Shown in pieces: positions 1 to 11,959 of a DNA stretch of 64,000 nt. The position numbers were made by a program, and so were the translations under genes. The stretch is from positions 741,905-805,904 of the forward strand of contig VXAA01000173.1 in NCBI GenBank assembly GCA_013399115.1, given 5' to 3'. The notes under the pieces were generated by a model. That model made no database searches. It saw only the letters and a program-made list of their open reading frames with translations, and had not been told where the DNA came from. The stretch is from Anseranas semipalmata. Lineage: Eukaryota > Chordata > Aves > Anseriformes > Anseranatidae. Each line of letters begins with the position of its first letter. The first letter of the stretch is position 1.

Positions 1-110
1 CTGCCCCGGGGCTGCGAGCCGCCCGGGGCCGCCGGGCGCCGCGGAGGGGGGCGGCTGGGGACGGCGGGGCTCCGAGCTGGCCCCAGATGTGTGCCCCTGG
101 CGGTTAGATG
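1..110. promoter_or_regulatory. FLI1: Edge of CpG island, probably 3' flank of the FLI1 promoter/first exon
   Basis: The first 80 or so bases are almost entirely G and C, with many CpG dinucleotides. Composition falls to ordinary levels after about position 110. Vertebrate FLI1 starts in a CpG island, and its first coding exon holds only six codons. I see no start codon followed by the conserved six-codon exon here, so this stretch is most likely 5' UTR or the beginning of intron 1. The link to the FLI1 promoter is an inference from composition and from its position upstream of exon 2. Confidence 0.55.
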
Positions 111-657
111 TCAGCCGGCTCTGATTTCCTTGCCTGGCCCTGCCTGAAACGCACTGCTGGTTCTGCTGGTGCGTTTCCTCTAGCAGTTTTGGGGGGAGAG
201 CAAGGGACGGGGCGGTTTGGAGGAGAAACATCACCCTCGCTTGGGGCGAGGCAGGGGAAGGGGAAGCAAAGAGTGTGGCAAAAAAACCACGAACATAACC
301 AACCTCTGGTGGCCTTGAGCAAGCGAGGACGCTGCTGGGGCTTGGAGAATGGCTCCCCCTCCCTTTACCCCCATCAAACTGGCTGGTCCTCGGCCTTTGC
401 AAAGATAAACCGAGCCTTGCCCATGTGCCTTGAGGTGGCTCATGCAGTTTCTCAAAGCCTGGGCAGCAGCGGGTTTGCTTTCTTGCTTTGGGGGACCCTT
501 GTGCAATTCTTACGGGCTCTTCTTGAGGGAGCGCTATAGCTCAGAGCAGCTCGAACAGAGCAGCCTTGAAGCGAGAGACGCTGTGGGTGTGTTTGGGTTG
601 GAGGATTTCGAAAGATGCCTATCGCCTGGGTGGGGTGTTGATCTCTTCTTAAAAGTC

Positions 658-676
658 TTTTTTTTTTTTTTTTTTT
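658..676 (+). repeat. Poly-T run (19 bases)
   Basis: There is an uninterrupted run of T. No SINE or processed-gene body is recognised next to it, so it is treated as a simple repeat rather than a retrotransposon tail. Confidence 0.9.
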
Positions 677-772
677 GCTGACCTGGGGAGAAAGAAGCTG
701 CAAACTGGCAGGAACTGAAACTTTCTCCCTTACATTGCAGCTTGTGACAAGTGCACTGTTTGGAAGGGTCTC

Positions 773-879
773 AAGAGAAGGGGGAGGGAAGGAGATGGGC
801 AGGAAGAGAAAATGGAAAGAGGAAAGAAAGAGGGAACAAAAGGGGAAATGTCAGAAAGGAGGAGAGAAAGCAGGAGCGT
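773..879 (+). repeat. Purine-rich (GA/GGAA) tract
   Basis: About 105 bases are almost entirely purine on the + strand, with repeated GGAA and GAAAG units and few pyrimidines. Such tracts are common in introns. The many GGAA cores could in principle be bound by ETS factors, but the repeat is irregular and no function is claimed. Confidence 0.7.
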
Positions 880-3800
880 TGAAAGCACAAAATTTGGGAG
901 GTATGGCAGGAGTAAAACACATCTCCCCCGCCACCTCTTCAGATCTGTAGCAAAAGTAACCCAGGCCTCATTCAGGATATGTTTAGTGCACCACAACCTC
1001 CTTTGATTTGTGGAGCCCTAAATATTGTACAGTGAAAGTGCAGAAATTTCCCATCTGTACATTTGCTGCGGTGCACACATGGACTTACTTTCCTTCGCAG
1101 GCCACGAGCCCCCTGCAGCATCCCCTGAAAGGTGCTGAAGTATTGCCATGGCCCCCATAGCTCACAGTGCCTACTGGGGGCTCCTCCTCTCCCCAGTCGC
1201 CCCGTGTGGCACAAAGTGCTGTTGCTGTCACCCCCAGCCCCTGCTCCGGAGATGAGGAACTGCGACACTTCGCAGCTAGGCCCCCAGTCACGCTGGGGAG
1301 GCTGCGGCGAAAGGAGGAACTCAGCCGCATCCTGGGTCACTGCCCCAGCTCCTGGATGTGCCCGCTGACGGCTGTGCAGCCTTTCGTTGTATATCGCTGC
1401 TTCACTTGTAGTCCAGTGAGAATTTGGCTGTTTGAGCTAAGAGACATGGCATCCAGCTACACCGGAGTCTCATCCTGGGTCCCCTCACTGAGCAATTCTG
1501 GGATCATCAGCAACTTGCTGCAGATCCCCGTGTCCTGTTGACCTCCTCCTCTAACTTACCCCTTCTCTGTAACGTGCATTTACACAAGTGGTTGAAAGCT
1601 CCTGTGGTGCCCTCAGGATTAGAGATTTCTTGCAAATTTTCTTGCTGGGGAGAAAAAGAGTGGGTTCCCAGGGAGCATCAGACCCGTGCACTGGCAGATC
1701 TGCTGCAGCTTACCACCGAAAGGAAGGGGTTAGGCCACCTTGCCTGACTTGTCTCAGGTGAAGGGCAATGAGAGAGGATGTGGCTTGAGATGCTTAAATG
1801 TTTTTAATGTGCTGAGCTCTATATATAATCTGTGCTTCGGGGTAGAGTTTCTAAATTCTAGGCCATAGTAAACAGACCCGTACTGTATTCAGGAGAAAGC
1901 AATTTAGGAGCAATCATACCCTTCGGGTACCTCTCCTGAAGGTTGTAAGCACCACTTTCTCTCAAAGCTGTGCATTCGGGTTGGGAAATAATATGGCAGA
2001 AAAGATGCGCGTAGATGGCTGGAGAGCAAGAAAAACAGAAGAAAAGGTTATTTTGTTATTTACATCAAGAGCACGCTGTGGGGCCAGGTGAAATTTGGGT
2101 ACAGGCATGGTAGAGAAGCACCTCTCCCTGAAGTGTACCTGTCCGTGTAGAAGACAAGTGCTATGCAGCTCAGATTAGAAATGTTCGAGGGATACACCTT
2201 CCAGGTGGTTGTCTTCCTGTGCCATGCAAACAAGACAAGTGACAATGGTTTTTCAAGTCTGTGCAAAACTATTCCGTGGACTAATTGCTTTAATTGAGTC
2301 AAGAACTTTTAACTGCACCCTTGACAAATGTAGAAGGAGTCTGAGTCCAGTCTGCTATAAAAATCTCTCCCTTCACCCTGTAACCCACAATGCTGGGCCT
2401 GTACTTTCCTCTTAATCTTTTTGTGCCATTCAGAAAGAGCTTTGACAGCAGACATTCTGACAGCTGGTGTTGTGTACATGAAATAATTCAACTATAAAAC
2501 TGCCCAGCTGCAGGGTGACTTTGTAAAACATGGGTAGTTCTGCTGTAGCCTTGAGCTGTCTTAAGAAACAGAGCACGGTCGGAGAGTAGATGTGGTCAGG
2601 ATGATCCTGGTCTACACTTGCATCCTCTGTGGACACCATGTGCAAATGTGAGTTGTTGTTGGGTTCTTCAACCCAAAGCTCAGGGAATGCCATGCATATA
2701 CAGAGGTACTATGGGATCAGCTCGGGACTGTAAGTCATCTTTCCCCATCATGCACTGGCTTATGTCACGTGTGGTATTGCTGAGCCAGCGCACCAAGTCT
2801 AGAATGCATCTTTATTTCTTCACAAATAATTATTAATTGCAAGGGGAATTATTTTAGATCACTTGCTGCGGTGGAGGGAGGCAATTTTTGCGGCATTCTC
2901 CAAATAATCTGTTTACTACCTGACATGGGAGTTGGAGTGGCTGTTTTGGAAAGTGACCTCTACAGCGATGCTGTAAGGTCTTTTATGCAGAAAGAAGTGC
3001 AGCAAATCTTCATCTTTACAACTTCATTTCCATATTCATTGCATATTCTGTGAACAACACTTGCGGAAGATGATTAGGAGCCAAAGAAACTGATGACAGT
3101 TTATGTTTGGATTAATTTTAAATAATTTATAATATTTTTATTGTATACCTCCAGACACTTTAAATCACGTCTTCTTTGGGTTAACATCCTGCTTTGACTT
3201 AATTTACATTGTGTTTTGGGGTTTTTGGTTTTTATTGCCTCAAATTAAATCAAAAAAGGGTACATCTAATGTCAACAAGATGCCCATGCGTGGACTTCCT
3301 CGTAATAACAAATAGTGTGGTTTCAAACTGGTTTAATCGTTTCAGTTCCACTTTACATGTGGACTATAATTAATTAAAGTAAATATGCTTGCCAAAACCT
3401 GTCAGTTAATAAAAAAAGCAGAGTTTGTGTAACTGCTGCCTTCATTCTGTGAAAACATGTTTATCCTTCTGCTCTGGCCATAAGAGAGAGACCATCTGAA
3501 GGACATTCAATGAAAATTTTGCATTACCAAAGCAGATGACAACCGTAGTTGTCTCTTTTTCTTTCCATGAGAAGACAACTTGTGTGCTGGTGTTGCTATA
3601 GCAAAGGGTGGGGTAGGGTTTCTATTGCAATCACTGTTTCTTGTCATTTGTGAGCTGTAGGCGTTCGCTCTCGTCCTGAAACTTGGCCATCAAGATCTCG
3701 AACTAAGAACATGTTTCCTTTTTGGGCCAGTTTAAATGTCTGTTTTGCCATTTTTAAATTGCCCTGGCTTTGGCCTTTTAGAGATGGCCTTTCCTGGCAA

Positions 3801-6800
3801 GGAGGCATTGACTCGCAGGGCAAGAATCTTAGTCTCCAGAAGGAAAAAAACTCCACGCAGATGTTTGTTCACTGCAGGCTTTCCATGTTGCTGTCCCTCA
3901 AAAGCAGTTTTGAACAAAACCATCTGAAATTTCCAAGGCATAACTTCTCTGTTCCCTGATACCCTAGTCGCTGCTCAGGTGACATATATATACGTAACGG
4001 CTTCTAACACACAACAGCAACAACCTGCTGGAAATGTTTTGTAATTGGCATATTTTCATAATGTGCCTTACTTCGCTGCTTCGTTTTCCCTCAGCGACCA
4101 GCGAGCAAATGCATGCCTTCTGCCTCAGGGTGAACCTATGAGCAATGCCCCAGGGCCGGGTGCTGCCAACTCGAGGGGATCGGGGCTAACTCCTGTTTGC
4201 TACCCCAGCAAAACACCGGGGAAGTGTCCAGAGTCTGTAAACCAAGTAGCTCTGTTGCTCCGTACTAGAACTGTTCCTGCAATGGGAAGGAAGATTAGTC
4301 TGAAACAAACCTACTACACAACAAAACAGCACAACTGCTTAGATTTTAGGCACTTGGGGTTTCACTCAGAGGCTTTAAAGAGGTGCTGAGAGCGTTGTAT
4401 AGTTTTTCTGCACCACTGTGGATTTTACCCTAACAGGATGTGGTCACTTTGAGGAGTAGCATGCATGTCTTGAAGATTTCATGCTTTTATTTTAGTTATT
4501 TATTTTAATTTTGTGATACTCCTGCTGTAAGAATGGGGGAAGCCCAGCTTCTATGGCTCCTTGCAGCATTTCTTCTAAGGAGAATTTTGTTGGAGTCTTA
4601 GTGTGTAAGAGTAGAACTCTTCATTAGACTATTATGAGAAAGGGGCAGAAATCAAGAGGACCAATGAGTAAGGTGACACTTCACACCTTACTGAAGTAAG
4701 GCCTTAGATGACATGCTGATAAACTGAGGTATGCTGGGGGAAGGACATTTATAGCAATTTCTGCAGAAACTAGAATTTATTTTCTTCAGCTCTCTCCTTC
4801 TGCCTTTGAAGAAGGCTTCCCTCTTGATTTCTGTTCACATCTCAGAAGGATCAGCCCTAAATGAACATATATCTTCATGACATGGAGCATCTTCCGTGCT
4901 TTTTCTCCTGGAAAACATCAGTGCGGGAAGTTCTTCCACAGCACCCTGTAGATTGCCTTTGAAAAATGAAAGTTTCTCATTCTGCTTGAGTTTACTTGAC
5001 TGCTTAATGAAAGACCCTGTGTCCCACCTCAGCGCAAACATGCACAAGCAGGAAAATTAAAGGAGCCAAGGGAGCCTTAACTTCAGATTTGCAGACATTT
5101 GTGGGTTTGCTAGACACCTCACATTGCAGAAGTATGGTGTTAGTACTGGAGCAAGCACAAATGTGTGCAGGGCTTGCCTAGGAGAGATGGGTCTAATATT
5201 TTAAGCTTAGCTCTACAACTTGGTTTGAAGCCAGCTTTTCCCCCAAATGTAAAATTCTCTGTAGATCTTTTGTTCTGAATTGAGCAACAGATCTATTTCC
5301 AGTGTCTGCGCCTCTCCTGCTCTCATGCACGTGTGAACACGAGCACGCAACGCATGTATAGCACTGGTGTGTACACAGAGCTGCTTGGAGTGCACTTCTC
5401 GGATTATACAGCCTTGTCATACTTCCACGGGTGATGCCTAAGTACACTTTCTGAGTGAACAAATGTTTTCTTACAAGGCTGTCAGTGCATATTTATAGCT
5501 GTTTTTGAAAATAAGGACTAAAATATCACAACGCAAATGTGGTTTTCTGCCTTCTTTTGGAAGTAATGTGCCTGATGGCGGACCCGAGTCGTTGCTAACC
5601 TGCGTGCTGTGCCATCACAGACCCCGGGCAGGCAGGTTGTAGATCAAGTACCTTAGTGCCAACCTGAACTGTGCGGGCATAAACAGCAACATATGGTACA
5701 GGACAATGCATAATCTTCTCTACTGAGTTCCAAATATCAAAGTCTTCAAAATGTTAATGCATCTACTGCTTATTTTCTTTCTTCCTTTCGTTACCCAGGC
5801 CACATAATTACTGATGCGTAACTACACAGCTAGTAACACTGATCTAGAAACCTGTCTCTTGTAGTAAAGCCACAAACGCTACCTCCTTCCACCCCCACCT
5901 CCGTTACCAAAAGATTTTCCTTTTGCTGTAAGACAGAGACCTAAACAAAAGGGATATGCGTTACTGTATATTACTGCTGAATACATTTAAGTGTGTCCCA
6001 ATAAACCCTCTGTTTCTCAAGGGACAAATAGCACCAACGGTAAAACTTGGAAATAATGACCTGACAGGTAGCACCAGTATTTGATAGCAGAGACACTTTA
6101 ATATATCTAATTCCGTTTTGCTTCCATGTTTTGAAGTCAGAGCCCTAAAAATAGGCATGTAAGTGCATATTTACCTAAGTAAGCAACCGGTTTGATTTGG
6201 AAAGCTCTCATTAGCTTTTGAAGGTAACCATTCCCTCTGAAAACCAAGCTGCTTTCTTGGTGCTTAATGGAGTATTTTGATTCTATACATAAGCATGTTA
6301 AGATTTACAAAACTGGTTAAGGGGCATTGAATATACAACTCTTGCTGGAAATAGGTGGGAGAGGTAAGGCTAAATCCTACAGGCATCTTGCCTTTGCTTC
6401 TCCTTAGCGTTGGTATGATGCTGTAAAAAAAAATGACCCTGGCTTTTCATGTGTATCAAGCATTCTTTCTTTTCCTGATTTTTTTCTAAAATGCAGTTCA
6501 GAAACACAGCTCGGTAGAGGCTGCTGTAGAAAATGCCATGGCTATAGCTGAGCTTACTGGTTTCTTTGCATGTGTCTTGCTCCTGCTCTCCCAGCATAGA
6601 TTAACCCAGCGATCAACCCACAGTAGGGCTGTAAAGGAGCAAGAGACAATTAAAAGAAAAGAAGTCTAACACCCCCCTGCCAGCCGACAAAGCTGCACAC
6701 CAGGAACTGAACGTTAGGGTATTGGCCCACGCTTGTCAATCATGCAGAGGGAATGAAAATAACATAACGGGCAGGGGAGCCTTTAATTAGTCATTTGCTG

Positions 6801-7503
6801 ATTTCTCACTCAGCAAAAACCTGCCCTTCTTAACTAATGCTGGTTTTGATCTGAGGGGAGGAGATAAATCAGCAAGAATACAGTTTTTTAAGTTGGTCGA
6901 TGAGTGAAAAAAAGAAACTGGAGTAAGGTATGGTGGGGTCAGTGGAGGGTGTGGTGAGCTCGGGAAACCAATTTCTGTATGATGAGAAAATTCTTATTTG
7001 AACGTTTTTATACCAACATTCTTTCAAAAAAGAAGATAAGGAAGAGATTAGGAGAGGTTAAAATACCATCTCTACAGCTAAACGCAGAATTTGGCTCGCT
7101 GGTTTCTTCTGAATAGCTCTTCTTGTTGTTCCAAGCTTGATTGACTTATAACTGCATCTGAACCAACCTCACATCAGTTCCTTTTTATCAGCCAAAGTGA
7201 GACTTCCTGTGCTCCACAGTCTGGTTTCCTGATGTGTTTCCTTTTTCCTTTTAGCAGAACAAAGGAAACTGTAACTCCTCCGCTGCTCCTGTTCCAAATC
7301 TCCTTGGGACTTCGTATAATGTTAGCATCGAACATTTGCCTGTTATTTTTTCTGCCCCGGCTCTGAGTCAGGCTGCCTAGAGTGATAGTGCCCTCTTCAT
7401 ATCTAATTGAGTTTTGCATTGCCAACTGCAGAGGGGCAAGAGCTGGGGTGTTGAAATGAAGCCACTTCCAGAGTAGTGGGCAGCAGCCATGCTCTAGTCT
7501 ACC

Positions 7504-7547
7504 AAAAAAAAAAAAGGGGGGGAAAAGAAAAAGAAGAAAAGGAAAAT
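7504..7547 (+). repeat. A12-G7-purine mixed tract
   Basis: A run of A is followed directly by a run of G and then by A-rich purine sequence. It is a low-complexity tract that accounts for the Phe/Pro-rich middle of a chance open frame on the opposite strand. Confidence 0.8.
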
Positions 7548-9173
7548 CTTGGCAAGGGACCCTGCATTTTAGTAGAGATACAGGATTTTTAATGTTCTGG
7601 TAAAGCAAATAATCAGGTGTGGCGATCTCATTGATCTGCACAGGCTTGTATGTGTGAACGTATTTGCTATTTGAACTTGGGACTGGAATTTTGTGTCCTG
7701 AAATATGTAGGCCACTGGCAGAAACACTCGCCACAGTGGTTACACATGCACAGTACAAATGGCATTGCCCTAGTACATACTGGAACCGGCAGCCCTATAC
7801 ATTTTAACAGGAATCATTCTCTTAAATGACTCCACTGATTGATAGTTCCTCTGTCCTTACAACTCTTTTCCCCTTCGCTGTTACAGGGCTGCAGTTGTAT
7901 TTCAGTCCTGCCAATCACATTAGGAACGTGCTATCAATACGAAAGATTCAACACAAAATCCAAATTATTCCATGCAGTAAGGAGCCTGTCCCTTGGGAAA
8001 GCACCACTTTTCCACAGCTACTGCACCCCACCCGGATGACAAGTCTGTTTTGCTGAGATGCACCGTGCCTTCACAATCTTCGCATGTCAGCCCTGATGCG
8101 TATTCTTTATAAGAATCACAAGTTCGTGGTGATTTAAATCTTAGGCGTTATTAGAGACGCCCGATCTCGTGCGTGCTCTACAGTAACTTGTCTTCTTGTT
8201 CAGAAAGAGTAATGTGATCTCAGATCAGGACTGAGTAGCTGCCTATAAAACTACTTCAGAATGCAACTACAAGCAGCTAGAGCAGCATGAAGTTATACTT
8301 TAGCACGGAGATAAGTGCAAATATGGGCCTGATTCGTAGAAACATAAGCTGGATATCTTCAATTTCCCACTGAAATCAGTGCAATTCCTTCACGCTCACG
8401 GTTTATCCATTCACCCAAGCCACCAGAGTTCAGCACGCTTAAAGAGGGGAGGGGGGAAACTGCAAGCTGCACGGCCTATTGCCCACCCGCGGGTGGCACA
8501 AAGTGAATTTGCAAGTTCAGCCTCTGCAGAATAGGTAGCCTGTATCCAAGGTTCACTTATTCAGGTCATCAAAACTCAGGAATGGCGGAATATGGATTAG
8601 GATAAAAGTACTGAACTTTGCCTGTTTTCTGTATATGGTGTGTGTACCTGAAAGGGTGGCCGGAGATAGGCGGTGGTTAAAACAGACCGAAACAGCAGAG
8701 GATTGCTGCAGCACACCAGCTAACAAGAAGGCAGCGTTGTCAGCGAGCTCTGCTCACCCGAGCTAATGGAAGACCTATGTTACATAAAGCAAGGAAAAGA
8801 ATAACCATCATTGCCTTCCTACAGAACTCCTTTCTGCAGGTTTCAGAGTACAGATTTGAGGTTTTCTCATGTAATAACAAAATCCTATGCATTTACATTG
8901 AAAAGTGTTGTTTTTTATCACACAATTTTGGATTACACAGGAAAAGGTAACAGAAAATTATATCCTGTAAAATCCAGGGAAAAATCAAGGAAGTTTAGCC
9001 TTTTCTGCTGTGTTCTGTTTATGGAACAATTTCTATACAGTCTAATTCAATTTCTATGAAAACCCACTGATTAAATCCCTATTAAATTCTGAGGATTTGT
9101 CCATGAAGGTCATGTTGCAGATCAGCCTCTAGGTTGGCCTCCTGATTAGAACCAGAAGTCGTGACTCGTATGG

Positions 9174-9275
9174 TTAATTCCTTGTATTATGGTAGTTGTC
9201 CCTTGGGGCTCCCACCAGGATGAAACATGGCACGAAGATGGGTAACAGCCCATAACCTAAACAGGCAAAGAGAAA
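9174..9275 (+). repeat. Degraded ancient amniote repeat (L3/CR1-like tail), sense
   Basis: The stretch beginning TTGTATTATGGTAG, then a CCTTGGGGC-like segment and a GGATGAAACATGGCACG-like segment, follows the layout of an old amniote element I recognise from reptile and bird genomes. That element runs: TTTGTATTACAGTAGCGCCTAG, then a GTGCTAGGCGCTGTAC core, then a tail resembling MIR/L2/L3. Similarity is judged by eye and is modest. The family name is tentative. Confidence 0.45.
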
Positions 9276-10892
9276 AAAAAGCTAGGAGATGAAATGTAGG
9301 ATGAAACTGGTCACTCAACAAGTCAGCATTAGGGATACAAAGAGTCCTGGTGGCCATTCACACATCCCTGGCTTTAGAATTGCCATGGCATTTGTAGAAG
9401 AGGGTGGACCTTAAACACCCTTACATGAGCTTTGAAAGGGAAGTTTGACCGCTGATAGACAGAAAAATCACTAGAGTCAGAAATCGCTCATATACGTACA
9501 GGATCAAAAGCCAGATAGATCACCAGTTACAAATTGATCCCAAAAGAGTGAGAGTTATTTTGAGCAGTTCCGATAGTTGCTGTGGGTGTTTTTGAGGCGT
9601 ACTGAGAATCTAGACTCCTGTCTGTGTGACTCCTGGTCCTTCAGAGATGGTGTGCTGCGGCAAGAATAATTTTTCTAATAATGACACTCCTAATATGAAG
9701 TTGCTGGTAAAATTCAGATGACATGCATGGTAATGTCCTTCCTACATTACATCTAATGTACACATGTATAACTTCCAGCAGAACAAATATTACATTTTAG
9801 TGATATTTCTGAGATACATAAATGAATGCTTTTGACTTCATTAGAATCAACCAGGCTTTAAAATAAGCATGCAGTGGAGTGATTTGTTAGCTCAAAGCAA
9901 GGATTCTGGGTATCATCCTGCAAATATTGCCAAATTGTCTGTAAAGACTGCACTCTGACAAGAGAAAGAATGATCTTACATTAAGCGAGGAACTGATGCC
10001 CAGAAAAAAGCAGTGTGTTTTATCAGGATCTGGGGTGTTTTTAATTGAACCTATTTCTTCCGAATCCCCTTTTCTACCAGACAAGTGTGCGTGCAAATTT
10101 TGTGTGCTACATTTCATCCGAGTGATTGTGAATTCCCCTGTGACACTAAGATTGTACTTGAAATCTGAGACGTCTCTCGTAAGCTGAGGGGAAACTGCTA
10201 CCATTCCGATGGCACATGGCCCAAACTCCAGCTCCTCGCAGCCCTGCTGCAGATTGAGCGGCTGTGCGGAATCTCACAGCGCACTGGTTTTGTGCTGCAA
10301 ACTTCCCTCTGCATGGCATGAAGTGGAAGAAGGAGCAGGGCCAGATCCAGGCTGAAAAGTGTTACTTCTTACCTACACAGGGTTCTCACAAAGGAAGATG
10401 TGGAGCAGGGCTTTGCCAGGCTCCCTTCTAGTCCTTTCTTTTTCTATTTCCACTTTGACTCTGAGCCCCAGCAAATTCACGCCTGGGACACACGGTTTCT
10501 GCATGTTGGTATTAAAGATGAGACTGGTCTCTGTCCTCTTGGCTGATTTCTGCAGGGCTTCCCAAGCCCAGCTTTGCGCTTACAGGAATCCTTTGCCTTC
10601 ACAGCACTTCCAGAGCAGTGGGCGAAGATTTTAACAGATGGATAGAGTTCATCCCCTTTAGAAAAAAAAAGCATGCCACTGAAGGTCAAGCTTGCTTGCA
10701 GTGATGCTTTTTGAATTCCTCTGGATTTACACCACTGTATCTGAGCGTAGACATTTTCTCATTCTCACAGAATATGGGGTGGGCATGAAAGGATGGAATA
10801 AGCTTGCAGTTAGTTCCCTGCTTTTCACTTTTGGTATTCTCATATGTCACCTCTACTTCAGGAAGGATGTAATTATGGTTGATCATTAGTGT

Positions 10893-10975
10893 TATGAATT
10901 ATTTGTGCTACAGTAGTGCCTAGAGACCAGTTGGTCTCTGTTGTGCTAAGCGCTGTATGTAACAAGAGATTCTTC
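10893..10975 (+). repeat. Ancient amniote repeat (L3/CR1-like tail), sense
   Basis: This is one of the clearest copies of the family. The order ATTATTTGTGCTACAGTAG, GTGCCTAGAGACC, TTGTGCTAAGCGCTGTA, then AACAAGAGA matches the 5' part of the old amniote tail element described for 9174-9275. It is too short and diverged to be active. Confidence 0.65.
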
Positions 10976-11520
10976 TTCTAAATTCCTTAGGAGTGAAGAA
11001 AAGTTAAGGCACTTAATTTGAACTCCAGAGTGGAAGCAATTCCTGAGCTGAGTCCACTCTGCTGTCAGACATGATCATGCTCTGTAATTCCTTTCACAAA
11101 CCCCTCAAGGTTTCTGTAAAGGATGGATATATTTCCTGTCCACCACCACCGCTCCCCACTGGAAGGGACTTCTATAACTTCCTCATTCTGATGTTTAAAT
11201 GCATTCTTCTGATTTTGAACTATTTGCTCATGACTGACTTATACCTGTTGTCTCTCGTGCCAGCACTGTCTACTGGCTCAAACAGCACCTTCCCTTCCCT
11301 GCCGTTCTGCCCCAGTGTAGTTCATACTGCTCTCAGTCTTTGTTTAGCTGGGATAAATTATTATTAAATTATTATTCCTTAGCCCCCAGCTGCACCTGTT
11401 CCCATCTGAGCCAGCTTTTCTCAGCAGTACTCACAGGAGCGGCATACGGTGTTCCTAGTGCCTGGCATTAACACACAGTGGAAGAACCCTCCCTGATGCA
11501 ATTCTGGGTTTTTGTGATGC

Positions 11521-11536
11521 TTTTTTTTTTTTTTTT
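11521..11536 (+). repeat. Poly-T run (16 bases)
   Basis: There is an uninterrupted T run directly upstream of an antisense ancient repeat remnant. It is a simple repeat. Confidence 0.9.
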
Positions 11537-11569
11537 CCTCCTGGTGAGTCAGAAAAGTCTGTGAGCAAT

Positions 11570-11810
11570 TAATTCGCTCCCGTCTTTGTCCTCAGCAGTG
11601 CCCAACCTGGTTCAGTTAGTTGCTCTGCCACAGGTTTCCTGTATGAGTTTAGGCATTTCACTTCATCTCTCTGTATCTCAGTTTCTCATCTGTAGAAGCA
11701 AATGCTTCCTTTCCTCTCTACCTTGTCTGGTTGCTTTGGGGTAGATGCTCTTACAAGGTGGGACTGATTTCAGTTCTATTCATGTGCAGCAGTGACAGCA
11801 ATGTCAGTGC
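11570..11810 (-). repeat. Ancient amniote repeat (L3/MIR-like), antisense
   Basis: On the + strand the segment reads GCTCTGCCACAGGTTTCCTG, then a CACTTCATCTCTCTGTATCTC segment, then AGTTTCTCATCTGTAGAA, followed by a GGGTAGATGCTCTTACAAGG-type segment. This is the order seen in reverse-oriented copies of the old amniote element, whose forward form contains AAACTGAGGCACAGAG and GGTCACACAGCAGGTCAGTGG. Divergence is high. Confidence 0.6.
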
Positions 11811-11897
11811 AGGCATGTCCTGCTTGCAATGTCATGACCAGAAAGAAACCCAGTGGTTCTTGCCATTATGCTCTTTATAAACATTCAACAGCTTTCT

Positions 11898-11959
11898 ACA
11901 ATGTTCCTGAGATGTGCATAGCTGACATACAATGCTCCTGAGATGCGCATAGCTAACTA
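11898..11959. repeat. 31-bp tandem duplication, two copies
   Basis: Two adjacent 31-bp units (11898-11928 and 11929-11959) both read ACAATG-TCCTGAGATG-GCATAGCT, with a few substitutions between them. Three lie inside the unit and two at its very end. It looks like a small local duplication. Each unit contains one GCATAGCT segment. Confidence 0.85.

Noticed and set aside
1..110. First coding exon of FLI1 at the window start
   Set aside because: The expected ATG plus six-codon exon followed by a donor is not present in the first few hundred bases, so exon 1 is placed upstream of the window.
7174..7758. 194-codon open frame on the minus strand, the longest in the window
   Set aside because: It has no recognisable domain, and its middle is a Phe/Pro run caused by the A/G tract at 7504-7547. 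It shows no splice or promoter context, and its length is reachable by chance in 64 kb.
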